From: Nocardia sp. XZ_19_385
GTDB lineage: Bacteria; Actinomycetota; Actinomycetes; Mycobacteriales; Mycobacteriaceae
Direction of reading: 5' to 3'
Assembly: GCF_015355755.1 (NCBI RefSeq)
Contig: NZ_JACVEE010000004.1
Coordinates: forward strand, 1-64,000
Length of the DNA: 64,000 nt
Shown here: one piece after another, positions 55,961 to 64,000 of the stretch
Position numbering within the stretch: the stretch's first letter is position 1
Layout of the letters: each line of letters opens with the position of its first letter
The notes under the pieces: generated by a model
The model's database searches: none
Told to the model about the DNA's origin: nothing
What the model saw: only the letters and a program-made list of their open reading frames with translations
Translations under genes and position numbers: made by a program

Positions 55961-55970
55961 TTGGCCGGCA

Positions 55971-56654
55971 ATGGTTAACGATCAACGGCCTCGCCTGAGC
56001 CGCGAACAGATCCTCCGCGTCGCCGTTGCCCGCGCCGACCGGGACGGCGTCGAGGCCGTCACCATGCGCAATGTCGCCACCGACCTCGGAGTCGAAGCGA
56101 TGTCGCTCTACTACCACGTGGCGAACAAGGCCGAACTCCTCGACGGGATGGCCGAGGTCGTGCTCGGCACCATCAACGCGGCAGTCGAACCGCTCACCGC
56201 CGAGGCGGCCGCCGACTGGAAACCGGTGCTGCGCAAGCGCATTCTGCTCGCCCGCGAGGTGCTGCTCCAACATCCCTGGGCGCCGGCCCTGATCGGGACG
56301 CGCTCACCGATGACCCTCTCGCTCATCACCTACTTCGACGCGGTCATCGGCCTGCTGCGCACCGGCGGCTTCTCCTACGACCTGGCCCACCACGGCCTGC
56401 ACGCGCTGGGCAGCCGAGCCCTGGGCTTCACCCAGGAACTGTTCGGTTCGGCGGGGGAGCAGTCCGACGAGGAAGCAACGGCCCAGCTCGCGGCCATGGC
56501 CGGCCAGTTCCCGAACATCGCGGGCATGATCGCCAGCGAATCGATCCACGACGACGCCGACCCCAAACTCGGCTGGTGTGACGACCAGACCGAATTCGAA
56601 TTCGGCCTCGACCTGATCCTCGACGGCCTCGACCGGCTGCGCGCCACGGCCTGA
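55971..56654 (+). CDS. TetR-family regulator
   Basis: 227 residues. The HTH is VTMRNVATDLGVEAMSLYYHVANKAELLDGM, in the TetR class with the C-terminal domain of the AcrR/TetR_C_1 type (RSPMTLSLITYFDAVIGLLRTGGFSYDLAHHGLHALGSRALG). It has TRSPMT and FEFGLDLILDGL segments near the C-terminus. Probable repressor of the divergent DUF385 gene and of itself, given the four boxes. Confidence 0.92.
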   Translation: MVNDQRPRLSREQILRVAVARADRDGVEAVTMRNVATDLGVEAMSLYYHVANKAELLDGMAEVVLGTINAAVEPLTAEAAADWKPVLRKRILLAREVLLQHPWAPALIGTRSPMTLSLITYFDAVIGLLRTGGFSYDLAHHGLHALGSRALGFTQELFGSAGEQSDEEATAQLAAMAGQFPNIAGMIASESIHDDADPKLGWCDDQTEFEFGLDLILDGLDRLRATA

Positions 56655-56680
56655 CCCGGCCCGGGCATTTGTCCTGAATA

Positions 56681-56700
56681 TTCGGGACCTTCGGACCAGT
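56681..56700 (+). promoter_or_regulatory. DevR/DosR box-like site upstream of the nitroreductase gene
   Basis: TTCGGGACCTTCGGACCAGT resembles the DosR consensus TTSGGGACTWWAGTCCCSAA in its left half (TTCGGGAC) with a weaker right half. It lies 84 nt before the nitroreductase ATG and the devR gene is next door. Confidence 0.6.
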
Positions 56701-56783
56701 GTCAGCCCCGGCATCCATCCGCAGACTGGGCTAGGTGGCGTGGCTCCCGCGTGATCCGATCACGCACGCGCCCACCTGAAGGG

Positions 56784-57767
56784 ATGGCAACGAACTCCAT
56801 GAGCTCCGCACAGCCGGATGCCGAGACTCTGCACGCCGCGATCGCGATGGCGATCCGCGCGCCGTCGGTGCACAACAGTCAACCGTGGCGGTGGCGGATC
56901 AACCGTCGCACGGTCGACCTCTACGCCGATCCGGGCAGGCACCTCGTTGCCACCGATCCGCAGCAGCGCGGACTCGTCCTCAGTTGCGGCGCGGCGCTGC
57001 ACCACTTCCGGGTCGCGCTGGCGATGCTGGGCTGGTCGGCGACGGTGACCTACCTGCCCGATTCGGCCGACGCCGACCATCTCGCGACCGTCGAATTCGC
57101 ACCACACGAGCCGGCGCCTGCCGATTTCGAGCTCAGTGCCGCGATCTTGCACCGCCAGTCCGACCGCAGGCGCTACAGCTCCTGGCAGATTCCAGCGGGG
57201 TATCTCCGGACGATCGCGAGCCGGGCCACCCACTACGGAGCCGCGGTGCGCCATGTACCCGAGGGGCTACGCGCGAGCCTGGCGCGACCGGCTCGCGAGG
57301 CAGCCGCCAGACACGCGGTGGACCACGAGTACCAGCTCGAACTCGCCGAATGGAGTGGGCGGCGGGGCACACCGGACGGCGTGCCCGCGGTGAACAGCCC
57401 GCGACCACAGCCCGGCGAGCAGATCCCGGTGCGCGCGTTCGCCGAGCCCGACCTCCCCGACCGGACCATGCATCCGGACGCCGCGGAATGGCTGGTGGTC
57501 TGCACGGCCGCCGATGATCGGACGTCCCGGGTGCATGCGGGCGAGGCGATCAGCGCGGCACTGCTGACCGCGACCGATCTCGGACTGTCGAGCTGTCTGC
57601 AGACCGAGCCACTCGGACTGCCCGAGTTGCGGGCCGATATCCGGACCCACGTGCTGTACGACTGCGCCTACCCGCAGGCCATGGTGCGCGTCGGCTGGGT
57701 GCCGACCTGCGCGGCGCCGCTGCCGCAGACTCCGCGCCGGCCGGTGGCCGAGGTGATCGATCAGTAA
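56784..57767 (+). CDS. Acg-like nitroreductase family protein
   Basis: 327 residues, close to Acg (Rv2032, 331 residues) of M. tuberculosis. The nitroreductase FMN fold is split over two halves: [16 protein letters not shown] at the N-terminus for flavin phosphate contact, [11 protein letters not shown] in the middle, and [24 protein letters not shown] near the C-terminus. Acg proteins lock FMN and are induced in hypoxia by DosR. ATG 56784 has AAGGG before it. The 3' end overlaps the convergent devR gene by 7 nt, and a DosR-like box lies upstream. Confidence 0.9.
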   Translation: MATNSMSSAQPDAETLHAAIAMAIRAPSVHNSQPWRWRINRRTVDLYADPGRHLVATDPQQRGLVLSCGAALHHFRVALAMLGWSATVTYLPDSADADHLATVEFAPHEPAPADFELSAAILHRQSDRRRYSSWQIPAGYLRTIASRATHYGAAVRHVPEGLRASLARPAREAAARHAVDHEYQLELAEWSGRRGTPDGVPAVNSPRPQPGEQIPVRAFAEPDLPDRTMHPDAAEWLVVCTAADDRTSRVHAGEAISAALLTATDLGLSSCLQTEPLGLPELRADIRTHVLYDCAYPQAMVRVGWVPTCAAPLPQTPRRPVAEVIDQ

Positions 57768-58408
57768 TCCGCCTGCGGCAGACCGAGTTTGGTGGCCAGG
57801 ACCGCGGCTTCGGTGCGACCGCCGACCTCCAGTTTCGACAGCAGCTGGGATACGTAGTTCTTGACGGTCTTCTCCGACAAGAACATTCGGCGGGCGATCT
57901 GCCGATTGGTCAGGCCTTCCCCGAGCATGCCGAGCACGGTGCGTTCCCGGTCGGTCAGGGAGGCCAGCGGGCCGTGCTCGGCCGCGGCCTGGGTGCGCAA
58001 CTTCGTCATCAGCGCGGCGACGGCGCGCTCGTCCAGCAGCGAGCGACCGTGCGCGACCGCCCGGATCGCGTCGACCAGTTCGTCACCGCGAATGTCCTTG
58101 ATCAGGTAACCGCGGGCGCCGGCCAGGACCGCGCCCATCATCGACTGCTCGTCGAAGTACGCCGTCAACATCAGGCAGCACAGATTCGGTGTCATGGCGA
58201 GCAGGTCCCGGCACAGTTCGACGCCGTTGCCGTCGGGCAGATGGATATCGAGCACCGCCACGTCCGGGCGCAGTGCGGGCACGCGCCGGCGGGCTTCCGC
58301 GCAGGTGGCGGCCTCGCCTACTACTTGAAGGTCGGTGTGGTCGTCGATGAGGTCGCGGATGCCGAGACGCACGATCTCGTGGTCGTCCACCAGGAACACC
58401 GTCGCCAC
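57761..58408 (-). CDS. devR: DevR/DosR-type response regulator
   Basis: 215 residues from a GTG giving [11 protein letters not shown]; the upstream frame is Gly/Ala-rich and not family-like. The receiver has DDHEIVR, the phospho-acceptor Asp in [20 protein letters not shown] and GYLIKDI (Lys). The NarL/LuxR HTH is [43 protein letters not shown]. It is close to mycobacterial DosR throughout ([23 protein letters not shown]-like, [13 protein letters not shown]). No DevS/DosT kinase is in the window. Confidence 0.94.
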   Translation of the reverse strand: MATVFLVDDHEIVRLGIRDLIDDHTDLQVVGEAATCAEARRRVPALRPDVAVLDIHLPDGNGVELCRDLLAMTPNLCCLMLTAYFDEQSMMGAVLAGARGYLIKDIRGDELVDAIRAVAHGRSLLDERAVAALMTKLRTQAAAEHGPLASLTDRERTVLGMLGEGLTNRQIARRMFLSEKTVKNYVSQLLSKLEVGGRTEAAVLATKLGLPQADY

Positions 58409-58596
58409 CGCAGCACCTCCTCTGTCCTCTGCGGAAGCACCGGCTTCCACCTACAGCAGTACCACAGGGTGCCACGCCGAAACGATGCCCAGCAACACGC
58501 TGGCAGTTTGCCGATCGAGCCCGCCGGGCATATCGCGCGATCCGCCGGAGCGGCCCGTGCTCCTGGCTGGATCCGGACCGCAGCGCCAGGGCAAAG

Positions 58597-58767
58597 CCCG
58601 CCAGCAGCCAGCGCCGACAGCGGGCCGAACTCGGATCCGACGGCCATTGCGCCGACGATCGTCAGTGGCGACGCGCTGGCCACACCGACGGCGGCGAGCA
58701 GGACCGCGATGACCAGGAAGGCGAAGAACGTCGAGTTTGCGGAGGGGTTGCTTTGAGCTTGCTGCAT
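58597..58767 (-). pseudogene. Truncated DUF389 membrane protein remnant
   Basis: A minus-strand fragment of about 55 residues starts MQQAQSNPSANSTFF, has one TM (AFLVIAVLLAAVGVASA) and then TIVGAMAVGSEFGPLSALA. That last segment is the conserved DUF389 core (usually IGAMVVGPEFGP). It then loses sense and the frame breaks toward 58451. The rest of the usual 250-450 residue protein is missing. Confidence 0.6.
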
Positions 58768-58818
58768 GAGTGACCGCCACACGATGGTGTCCGCACGGCC
58801 GATCTCCGCGCCCGGGTT

Positions 58819-60198
58819 TCAGCGCAGCGGCACTTCCACGTCGCCGCCGCCTTCGCGGGTGAGCCTGCGTTGCACCTTCGCCAGGGTGGGAGCCGGAACG
58901 AACCCGCCCGCGAACAGCGCCTCGCCCTGCCGGAACCACGGGGACCGCTCCAGCAGCGCCGTCGGCGCGTAGCCGAAATACGTGCCGAGCTCGGCCAAAT
59001 CGGTGGGCGAGGTCATCTTCATCAGGGCGAGGTTGTCGCACTGGGAGATGATGCCTGGGTGCACCTTCGAGGGCCGCTGCGTCGACAGCAGCAGCCAGAG
59101 CCCGAATTTGCGCCCCTCGGCGGCGATTTGAATGAGCCGTTCCCGCACGGCCACCGCGATGGGCGAATCCAGCCGCGGTGAAGCCAGGTTGTGGGCTTCG
59201 TCGATGACCAGCAGGACCGGGCGGCGTTCTTCCCGTCGGGCCCACAGGTCGTCGAGCAGCGACAACGCCACCACCAGATGCTGCTCCGGGGTGGAGAAGC
59301 CGCCGAGGTCGAGCACGGTGACATCCGGCCGGTCGGCCACGATCTCGGTGACCGCGGGGTCGCGCCTGGCCCACACCTCCCACGCCGGCAGCCCGAGGTT
59401 CTCCACGCGCATGGCCAGGCGCCGCCGCCCCGGTACCTCCGATTCCCGCAGCCGCGGCAGCAGGTCGTCGATGTCGACGGACTCCAGCTCCGAACCCAGA
59501 TGGATGAGTTCGTTGAACTCCTCGCGGTCGGCGACCGGATCGATGCGCAGGATGGCGGCTTTCGACGCCAACGGCAGGCCCAGCAGCCGGGCGCGCAACC
59601 GGGCGCCCGGTTCCGCGTTCGGGCGCAGGACGCGAATATCGCGCTGCCGCAACGCTTCCGCGGTCGGCCCGGTGGCCTCGGGATCGACCTCGCCGAGCCG
59701 GACGAAATCGGCGTTCGGGTCGAAGATGACGACCGGCAGGGCGGTGTGGGCGATGAGCTGTTCGAGCGCCACGCCCAGGGCATAGGTCTTGCCCGACCCG
59801 CTCTGCCCGCACCAGAAGGTGTGCCGGTTGAAGCGCTTGGGCAACAGCCGGGCGGGTCCGCCGGGCGCGGTCAGCCGAGCACCCACTTCGAGCAGGGCCC
59901 CGGTGGTCTCGTGCAGCGTTTCCACTGTTTCCAGATCCGCCGGTTCGACGCGACCGTCCTGGACCGGGTAGCTCGTCCGGATGTTGATTCCGTCGGCGGT
60001 GAGCTCCCCGATCAGTCGTCCGCGCAACCGCACCGGCGTGGTTTCGGAGCGCTCTTCGACCAGGGCGAGCTGGCTGCGCCCGTCCGCGACGACAGTGATC
60101 AGCGAACCTGCGACGAAAGCACTGCCGGAAGCGTCGGCGACGACGAACGAGCGTCCGTCGTCGGAGCGGGCGAGCAGAGTGATGGATTCAGCGCGCAT
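58819..60198 (-). CDS. HerA/DUF87-type ATPase
   Basis: 459 residues from ATG 60198 giving MRAESITLLARS; a longer frame is Cys/Pro-rich. The N-terminal 130 residues are a HerA-like beta-barrel (FVVADASGSAFVAGSLITVV, RLRGRLIGELTADGINIRTSY). The ATPase has Walker A CGQSGSGKTYALG, VVIFDPNADFVRLGE, Walker B LLVIDEAHNLASP, and an arginine-finger region LLLSTQRPSKVHPGIISQCDNL. HerA proteins are hexameric DNA translocases that normally pair with the nuclease NurA. No NurA is next door, so the partner is unknown. Confidence 0.9.
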   Translation of the reverse strand: MRAESITLLARSDDGRSFVVADASGSAFVAGSLITVVADGRSQLALVEERSETTPVRLRGRLIGELTADGINIRTSYPVQDGRVEPADLETVETLHETTGALLEVGARLTAPGGPARLLPKRFNRHTFWCGQSGSGKTYALGVALEQLIAHTALPVVIFDPNADFVRLGEVDPEATGPTAEALRQRDIRVLRPNAEPGARLRARLLGLPLASKAAILRIDPVADREEFNELIHLGSELESVDIDDLLPRLRESEVPGRRRLAMRVENLGLPAWEVWARRDPAVTEIVADRPDVTVLDLGGFSTPEQHLVVALSLLDDLWARREERRPVLLVIDEAHNLASPRLDSPIAVAVRERLIQIAAEGRKFGLWLLLSTQRPSKVHPGIISQCDNLALMKMTSPTDLAELGTYFGYAPTALLERSPWFRQGEALFAGGFVPAPTLAKVQRRLTREGGGDVEVPLR

Positions 60199-60280
60199 GA
60201 TCCCGATACTGCCACTCGCCGCCGAGTATCGAGCAAATGTCCAGCAATCTAGCTCGATAATGTGGTGCGCGCCACTGGTA

Positions 60281-62173
60281 TCAGCCGGTACCGGAGTCGG
60301 ACAGCTTCCATACGCGCACGGCAAGGTGTGTTTCCAAGCGGCGCGGGCGGTCCAGCCAATCGTCGCCGAGCAGGGCGCCGATGCGGGTCAGGCGCTGCCG
60401 CACGGTATTCCGGTGAATGAACAGCTCCGTCGCCGTCCGGGCGATATTGCAGCCGAATTCCAGGTGCGCCCAAGCGGTTTCGGCGAGTGCGGTGTGGTGC
60501 GCCGCGTCGTAGTCCAGCAGGGGCTGGATTTCGGCGAGCGGACTGAACGCGGGGTCCAGGGTGTGGGCGGCGTCGAGGAGCAGGCCGACCGCGCCTAGCC
60601 GGGCGCCGTCCAGCAGCGCGCCGGTGCGGCCGAGCATCAGCAGGGTCGCCAGGCCGCGGCGGGCCTGCCGGTAGGACGTGGTGAGCCGGTCGAATCCGGT
60701 TGCGGGACCGGCGAATCCGATGGTGGGGCGGCTGGGTTCGTCGGCGAGGGCGGCCCGGATCCGCTCGGCCACGGAGCCGTCATCGGCTGCCACGACACAG
60801 AAGTCGCCGTTGTAGCGGGCGAGCAGGGCCCGAGACGTCACGGCGGAGCGCAGCCGGGTCTCCAAGCGCCGATGGTCCGCGCCGGGCGCGGAGATGACGA
60901 CCACGGTGAGATCGTCGGTCGGCCGCAGTCCGAAGCGGTTGGCGCGCTGCCGTTTCCGATCGTGAGTCACCTCGCGCCCGGACAGCAGATCGTCGAGAAG
61001 TTCGATCTGCAGCTGCTGGGCCGCGTCGTGTGCGGCACGGTCGAACAGGCGCAGGATGGTCAGGAAGATCGACAGGCGTTCCAATAGTCCCGCGGGCAGG
61101 TCGGGCAGGCGGTCTGCCAGGACGAGCGTCGCCAAATGGCCGCTCGCAGTGCGGGCCGGAACCAACGTGAAAGTCTCACTGCCCACCTGGAATTCGCGGG
61201 GCGAGCCGGTCGCGGCGGCCGTGCGCAGGGGCCGCGCGAGCGGGCCGGTCGCGAGGCGGGTTATCTGCGCCGTCCAGCGTTCGTCGTCCTGGGCACGGGC
61301 CGCGAGCACGCCGTCGGCCGCATCCAGGACCGCCACCCGCGACGCCACGATGTGCCGCGCCAAATCGGCGAAACCCTCATAGCCGCCCCCGCTGATCACC
61401 GTCTCGATCAGTCGCCGATCCAGTGCCATCAGGCTCTGCAATTCCGACATCTCGTGCTGCTGTGAGGCCTGCTCTTTGCCGAGTCGTTCGAGCGCACTGC
61501 GAATCGAGGAGAACCGCTCGGCATTGTCGAGCGCCACCGCGGCGTGCTTGCCGATGGCGTCGAGCAGGTCGACGGTCTCGTTCGGATAGCCGCGCCGCGA
61601 GCGGTCCGCGATGAGCAGTGCGCCGATTGCCTTGCCGTGCAAATACATCGGGACGCCGAGGATGGACCGGACGCCTTCGGCCCGCACGATCGAATCGACC
61701 TGTGGCAGATGCGTGATCTCGGGGTCGTCGAGGTAGTCGGCACTCTGATACGACGTCACGCCGGCCGCCGCCCGTCCGACGATGCCCGTGCCGATGGGCA
61801 TGCGGAGCAGCCGATACGCCTCGGTCACCACGCCATCGGATTTACGGATGTAGGTCTCATTGCTGGCGTGGTCGTTGAGGCTGATGTAGGCCATGTCGCT
61901 GCCAGACAGGGTGCGGGTCCGCCCGACGATGGCCTGGAGCACGGCTTCGACGTCGCGGATGCCGCTGAGGTCGGTGGCGGTGTCGTACAGCGCGCGCAGC
62001 ACCTCCTCGCGCCGGCTGCGCTCGGCGACCCGCAGGCCGAGGTCACGGGCGGCGGTCCCGGCGGCGGCGGTGAGCTCGCCCCGGGCGAGGGCCGCCGCGA
62101 CCTTGGCGTCCAATTCGTGCTGCGGGATCCCGGCGTGAATGCCCTCCAGAATCGCCGAAACGGAGGAGTTCAT
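60281..62173 (-). CDS. PucR-type regulator with GAF sensor domain
   Basis: 630 residues from the ATG giving MNSSVSAILEG. The GAF domain (about 65-235) has YDTATDLSGIRDVEAVLQAIVGRT, GTGIVGRAAAGV and VPMYLHGKAIGALLIADRS. A coiled-coil linker follows (about 240-260). The central vestigial cyclase-like region has DLTVVVISAPGADHRRLE and ARYNGDFCVVAADD. The C-terminal PucR HTH is AETAWAHLEFGCNIARTATELFIHRNTVRQRLTRIGALLG. This family senses small molecules and activates catabolic genes. It is divergent from the alcohol/aldehyde dehydrogenase operon and likely controls it. Confidence 0.9.
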   Translation of the reverse strand: MNSSVSAILEGIHAGIPQHELDAKVAAALARGELTAAAGTAARDLGLRVAERSRREEVLRALYDTATDLSGIRDVEAVLQAIVGRTRTLSGSDMAYISLNDHASNETYIRKSDGVVTEAYRLLRMPIGTGIVGRAAAGVTSYQSADYLDDPEITHLPQVDSIVRAEGVRSILGVPMYLHGKAIGALLIADRSRRGYPNETVDLLDAIGKHAAVALDNAERFSSIRSALERLGKEQASQQHEMSELQSLMALDRRLIETVISGGGYEGFADLARHIVASRVAVLDAADGVLAARAQDDERWTAQITRLATGPLARPLRTAAATGSPREFQVGSETFTLVPARTASGHLATLVLADRLPDLPAGLLERLSIFLTILRLFDRAAHDAAQQLQIELLDDLLSGREVTHDRKRQRANRFGLRPTDDLTVVVISAPGADHRRLETRLRSAVTSRALLARYNGDFCVVAADDGSVAERIRAALADEPSRPTIGFAGPATGFDRLTTSYRQARRGLATLLMLGRTGALLDGARLGAVGLLLDAAHTLDPAFSPLAEIQPLLDYDAAHHTALAETAWAHLEFGCNIARTATELFIHRNTVRQRLTRIGALLGDDWLDRPRRLETHLAVRVWKLSDSGTG

Positions 62174-62278
62174 GGCCCGTCCCTGTTCCCGATGATGTGC
62201 AAAGTGACCTGCCATAAGCCAACTATGTATGCAGTGTAGCTATATCCCTTGCTGGTCCGCCGCCCTACCGTCGGCTGC

Positions 62279-63400
62279 ATGCAGATCACCGGAGCCGTGC
62301 TCGAGGAGATCGGGCGCGACCGCCCGTTCGCGAAGACCCGGCCCATCACCATCGCGCAGGTCGAGCTGGGCGAGCCGGGCCCGACCGAAGTGCTCGTCCG
62401 GATCGAAGCGGCCGGCGTGTGCCACTCCGACCTCAGCGTGGTCGACGGGAATCGGGTCCGTCCGGTGCCCATGCTGCTCGGGCACGAGGCGGCCGGGATC
62501 GTGGTCTGGACTGGTTCCGACGCAACGGATCTGGCTGTCGGGCAGCGCGTGGTCATGTCGTTTCTGCCGCGCTGCGAGCAGTGCCCGGCCTGCGCGGAAG
62601 GCGGTCGGTTGCCGTGCCCGGTGGGCAGCCGGACCAATAACGCCGGAGAGCTGCTGCACCATCCGGGCCGGCTGTCCCGCGACGGCGAGCGCGTCCACCA
62701 TCACTTGGGCGTCTCCGGTTTCGCGACGCACGCCATCGTCGACCGCGCCTCCGTGGTGCCGGTCGATTCCGATGTGCCGCCCGAGATCGCGGCCCTGTTC
62801 GGCTGTGCCGTGCTGACCGGCGGCGGCGCGGTGCTCAACGTGGCGCGTCCCGCCCCGGACGACGACGTCATGGTCGTCGGACTCGGCGGCGTGGGCATGG
62901 CGGCGGTGCTGGTCGCCAAGGCGCTCGGCGTGCGGCGGGTCATCGCCGTCGACGCGCTGCGCGCCAAGGCCGAGCAGGCGCTCACCCTCGGCGCCGACCT
63001 GGCGTACACGCCGGATGAACTGGCGGACACGGGAGTTCGAGCACGCTACGTGATCGAGTGTGCGGGCAATCCGCGCGCCTTCGAGACCGCGTTCGCCGCG
63101 ACGGCAGTCGGCGGCACCACCATCACCGTGGGACTACCCGGTCCGGAGGCCACCGCGGCGATCTCGCCGCTGACCCTGACCGCCGAGGCGCGGACGGTCG
63201 TCGGCAGTTATCTGGGGTCGGCGCTGCCGTCCCGCGACATTCCACGCTATGTGCGCATGTGGCGCGATGGGGTGCTGCCCGTAGAGCAGCTGATCTCGGA
63301 TCGGATCACCCTGTCGCGGATCAACGAGGCGATGGATCGGCTGGCCGAGGGACACGCGATCCGGCAGATCATCACCTTCGACGGCGCGGAGACGGACTGA
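62279..63400 (+). CDS. Zinc-dependent alcohol dehydrogenase
   Basis: 373 residues from the ATG giving MQITGAVLEEIGR. Zinc ligands are Cys in EAAGVCHSDLS and His in LLGHEAAGIV, and the structural zinc loop is CEQCPACAEGGRLPC. The NAD-binding motif is VMVVGLGGVGMAAVLVAKALG. CHSDLS and the four-Cys loop place it with class III-like primary alcohol dehydrogenases. Its stop overlaps the next ATG (TGATG), giving an alcohol -> aldehyde -> acid pathway with the following gene. Divergent from the GAF-PucR regulator. Confidence 0.93.
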   Translation: MQITGAVLEEIGRDRPFAKTRPITIAQVELGEPGPTEVLVRIEAAGVCHSDLSVVDGNRVRPVPMLLGHEAAGIVVWTGSDATDLAVGQRVVMSFLPRCEQCPACAEGGRLPCPVGSRTNNAGELLHHPGRLSRDGERVHHHLGVSGFATHAIVDRASVVPVDSDVPPEIAALFGCAVLTGGGAVLNVARPAPDDDVMVVGLGGVGMAAVLVAKALGVRRVIAVDALRAKAEQALTLGADLAYTPDELADTGVRARYVIECAGNPRAFETAFAATAVGGTTITVGLPGPEATAAISPLTLTAEARTVVGSYLGSALPSRDIPRYVRMWRDGVLPVEQLISDRITLSRINEAMDRLAEGHAIRQIITFDGAETD

Positions 63401-64000
63401 TGACAACCCTGCTGGACCTGCCAAGCGGCCACTACATCGGCGGCGAGTGGACCGGGGATCGAGCGACGCTCACCGTGGAGAACCCCGCCACCGGCGCGAT
63501 CCTCGCCCGGGTGGCGGACGCCGACGCCGAAATCGGACGTAGCGCGCTCGCGGCCGCCGTTGCCGCCCAGGAACATTGGGCACAGACGAGCCCCCGGGCC
63601 CGCGCGGATCTGCTCATGAACGTCTTCGACCTGCTGCACGAGCGCGCCGGTCAGTTCGCGGCGCTGATCACCGCGGAAATGGGCAAGCCGTTCGCCGAAG
63701 CCCGCGGCGAAGTCGCCTACGGCGCCGAGTTCTTCCGCTGGTTCGCCGAGGAGAGCGTGCGGTCCGGCGGGGCCTATCGCGTCGCACCGTCGGGAACCCG
63801 GCGCATCGTCACCATGAAGCAACCGGTCGGTCCCGTCCTGGCCATCACCCCGTGGAACTTCCCGCTGGCGATGGGCGCGCGCAAGATCGCTCCCGCCCTC
63901 GCCGCGGGCTGCACCGTCGTGGTGAAGCCCGCCCCGCAGACGCCGCTGACCACCCTCGCCTTGATGGCGCTGCTGGACGAGGCGGGAGTGCCCGCGGGCG
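63400..64000 (+). CDS. NAD(P)-dependent aldehyde dehydrogenase (succinate-semialdehyde type), partial
   Basis: The first 200 residues are present; the gene runs out of the window. VENPATGAILARV, the MGKPFAEARGEVAYGAEFFRWFAEE block (characteristic of GabD-like enzymes), QPVGPVLAITPWNFPLA (catalytic-site Asn) and KPAPQTPLTTLAL are aldehyde dehydrogenase motifs. The ATG overlaps the alcohol dehydrogenase stop. The MGKPFAEARGEV block favours succinate-semialdehyde dehydrogenase, which would put the pair in 4-hydroxybutyrate or GABA breakdown. The catalytic Cys lies beyond the edge. Confidence 0.9.
   Translation, partial: MTTLLDLPSGHYIGGEWTGDRATLTVENPATGAILARVADADAEIGRSALAAAVAAQEHWAQTSPRARADLLMNVFDLLHERAGQFAALITAEMGKPFAEARGEVAYGAEFFRWFAEESVRSGGAYRVAPSGTRRIVTMKQPVGPVLAITPWNFPLAMGARKIAPALAAGCTVVVKPAPQTPLTTLALMALLDEAGVPAG

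Overview
The window is high-GC actinobacterial chromosome, most likely Nocardia or a close mycolate-forming relative. The evidence is the gene set: an LdtMt2-like lipoprotein L,D-transpeptidase, a DesA3-type acyl desaturase with its flavo-ferredoxin reductase, a DevR/DosR-type regulator next to an Acg-like nitroreductase, a DUF385 (F420-type) reductase, CGNR, DUF4254 and DUF4389 proteins, and a DUF222/HNH (13E12-like) gene. Genus is an inference; no marker gene in the window proves it. No complete prophage, IS element, CRISPR array or rRNA was seen.

Layout. 0-3.1 kb: tRNA-Lys, L,D-transpeptidase, a small secreted protein, tRNA-His and oligoribonuclease. 3.2-7.6 kb: a HerA-like ATPase, then a tight DUF4247, DUF350, membrane spermidine-synthase-like cassette. 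7.6-15.6 kb: SDR, an unknown protein, a padR-fadH operon divergent from a UMF1-type MFS carrier, and a serine beta-lactamase-like hydrolase. 15-18.4 kb: TetR regulator divergent from a reductase-desaturase-small acidic protein operon. 18.4-25.4 kb: DUF4254, a 38-residue peptide gene between a strong RBS and a terminator, Excalibur lipoprotein, DUF4389, an ABC-2 exporter, and a lone EctB-type aminotransferase. 25.6-30.7 kb: a 1164-residue indolepyruvate ferredoxin oxidoreductase, a sirtuin and a lipoprotein.

30.7-36.3 kb is the least ordinary part: a frameshifted small gene, an array of five to six decayed copies of the 3' tail of the adjacent DUF222/HNH gene, a 107-bp tandem repeat, a secreted SMP-30-like protein, and a 34-bp minisatellite of about twelve units that runs into the stop codon of the next gene. 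36.2-38.3 kb is a compact MarR-controlled operon (membrane protein, HD-domain cyanamide-hydratase-like protein, ABM monooxygenase) with a long perfect dyad made of two MarR boxes. 38.4-39.7 kb holds a tandem SUKH protein whose 3' end has been duplicated downstream.

39.8-50.5 kb is mainly metabolic: LuxR regulator, MHS carrier, acyl-CoA synthetase, EamA exporter divergent from a CGNR regulator, MetY, an MBL-fold protein with a zinc ribbon, and two HSL-type esterases divergent from a PucR-type regulator. 50.8-54 kb is a MacB/FtsX-like ABC pair. 54-58.4 kb has three regulator/target pairs (MarR-SDR, TetR-DUF385, DevR-nitroreductase) with visible operator-like sites. 58.5-64 kb: a DUF389 remnant, a second HerA-like ATPase, and a GAF-PucR regulator divergent from a zinc alcohol dehydrogenase/aldehyde dehydrogenase operon that leaves the window.

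The recurring theme is regulator plus divergent target with a readable dyad in between; most genes are ordinary accessory metabolism, while the repeat-rich 30.7-36.3 kb segment and several small or family-unknown genes deserve the second look.
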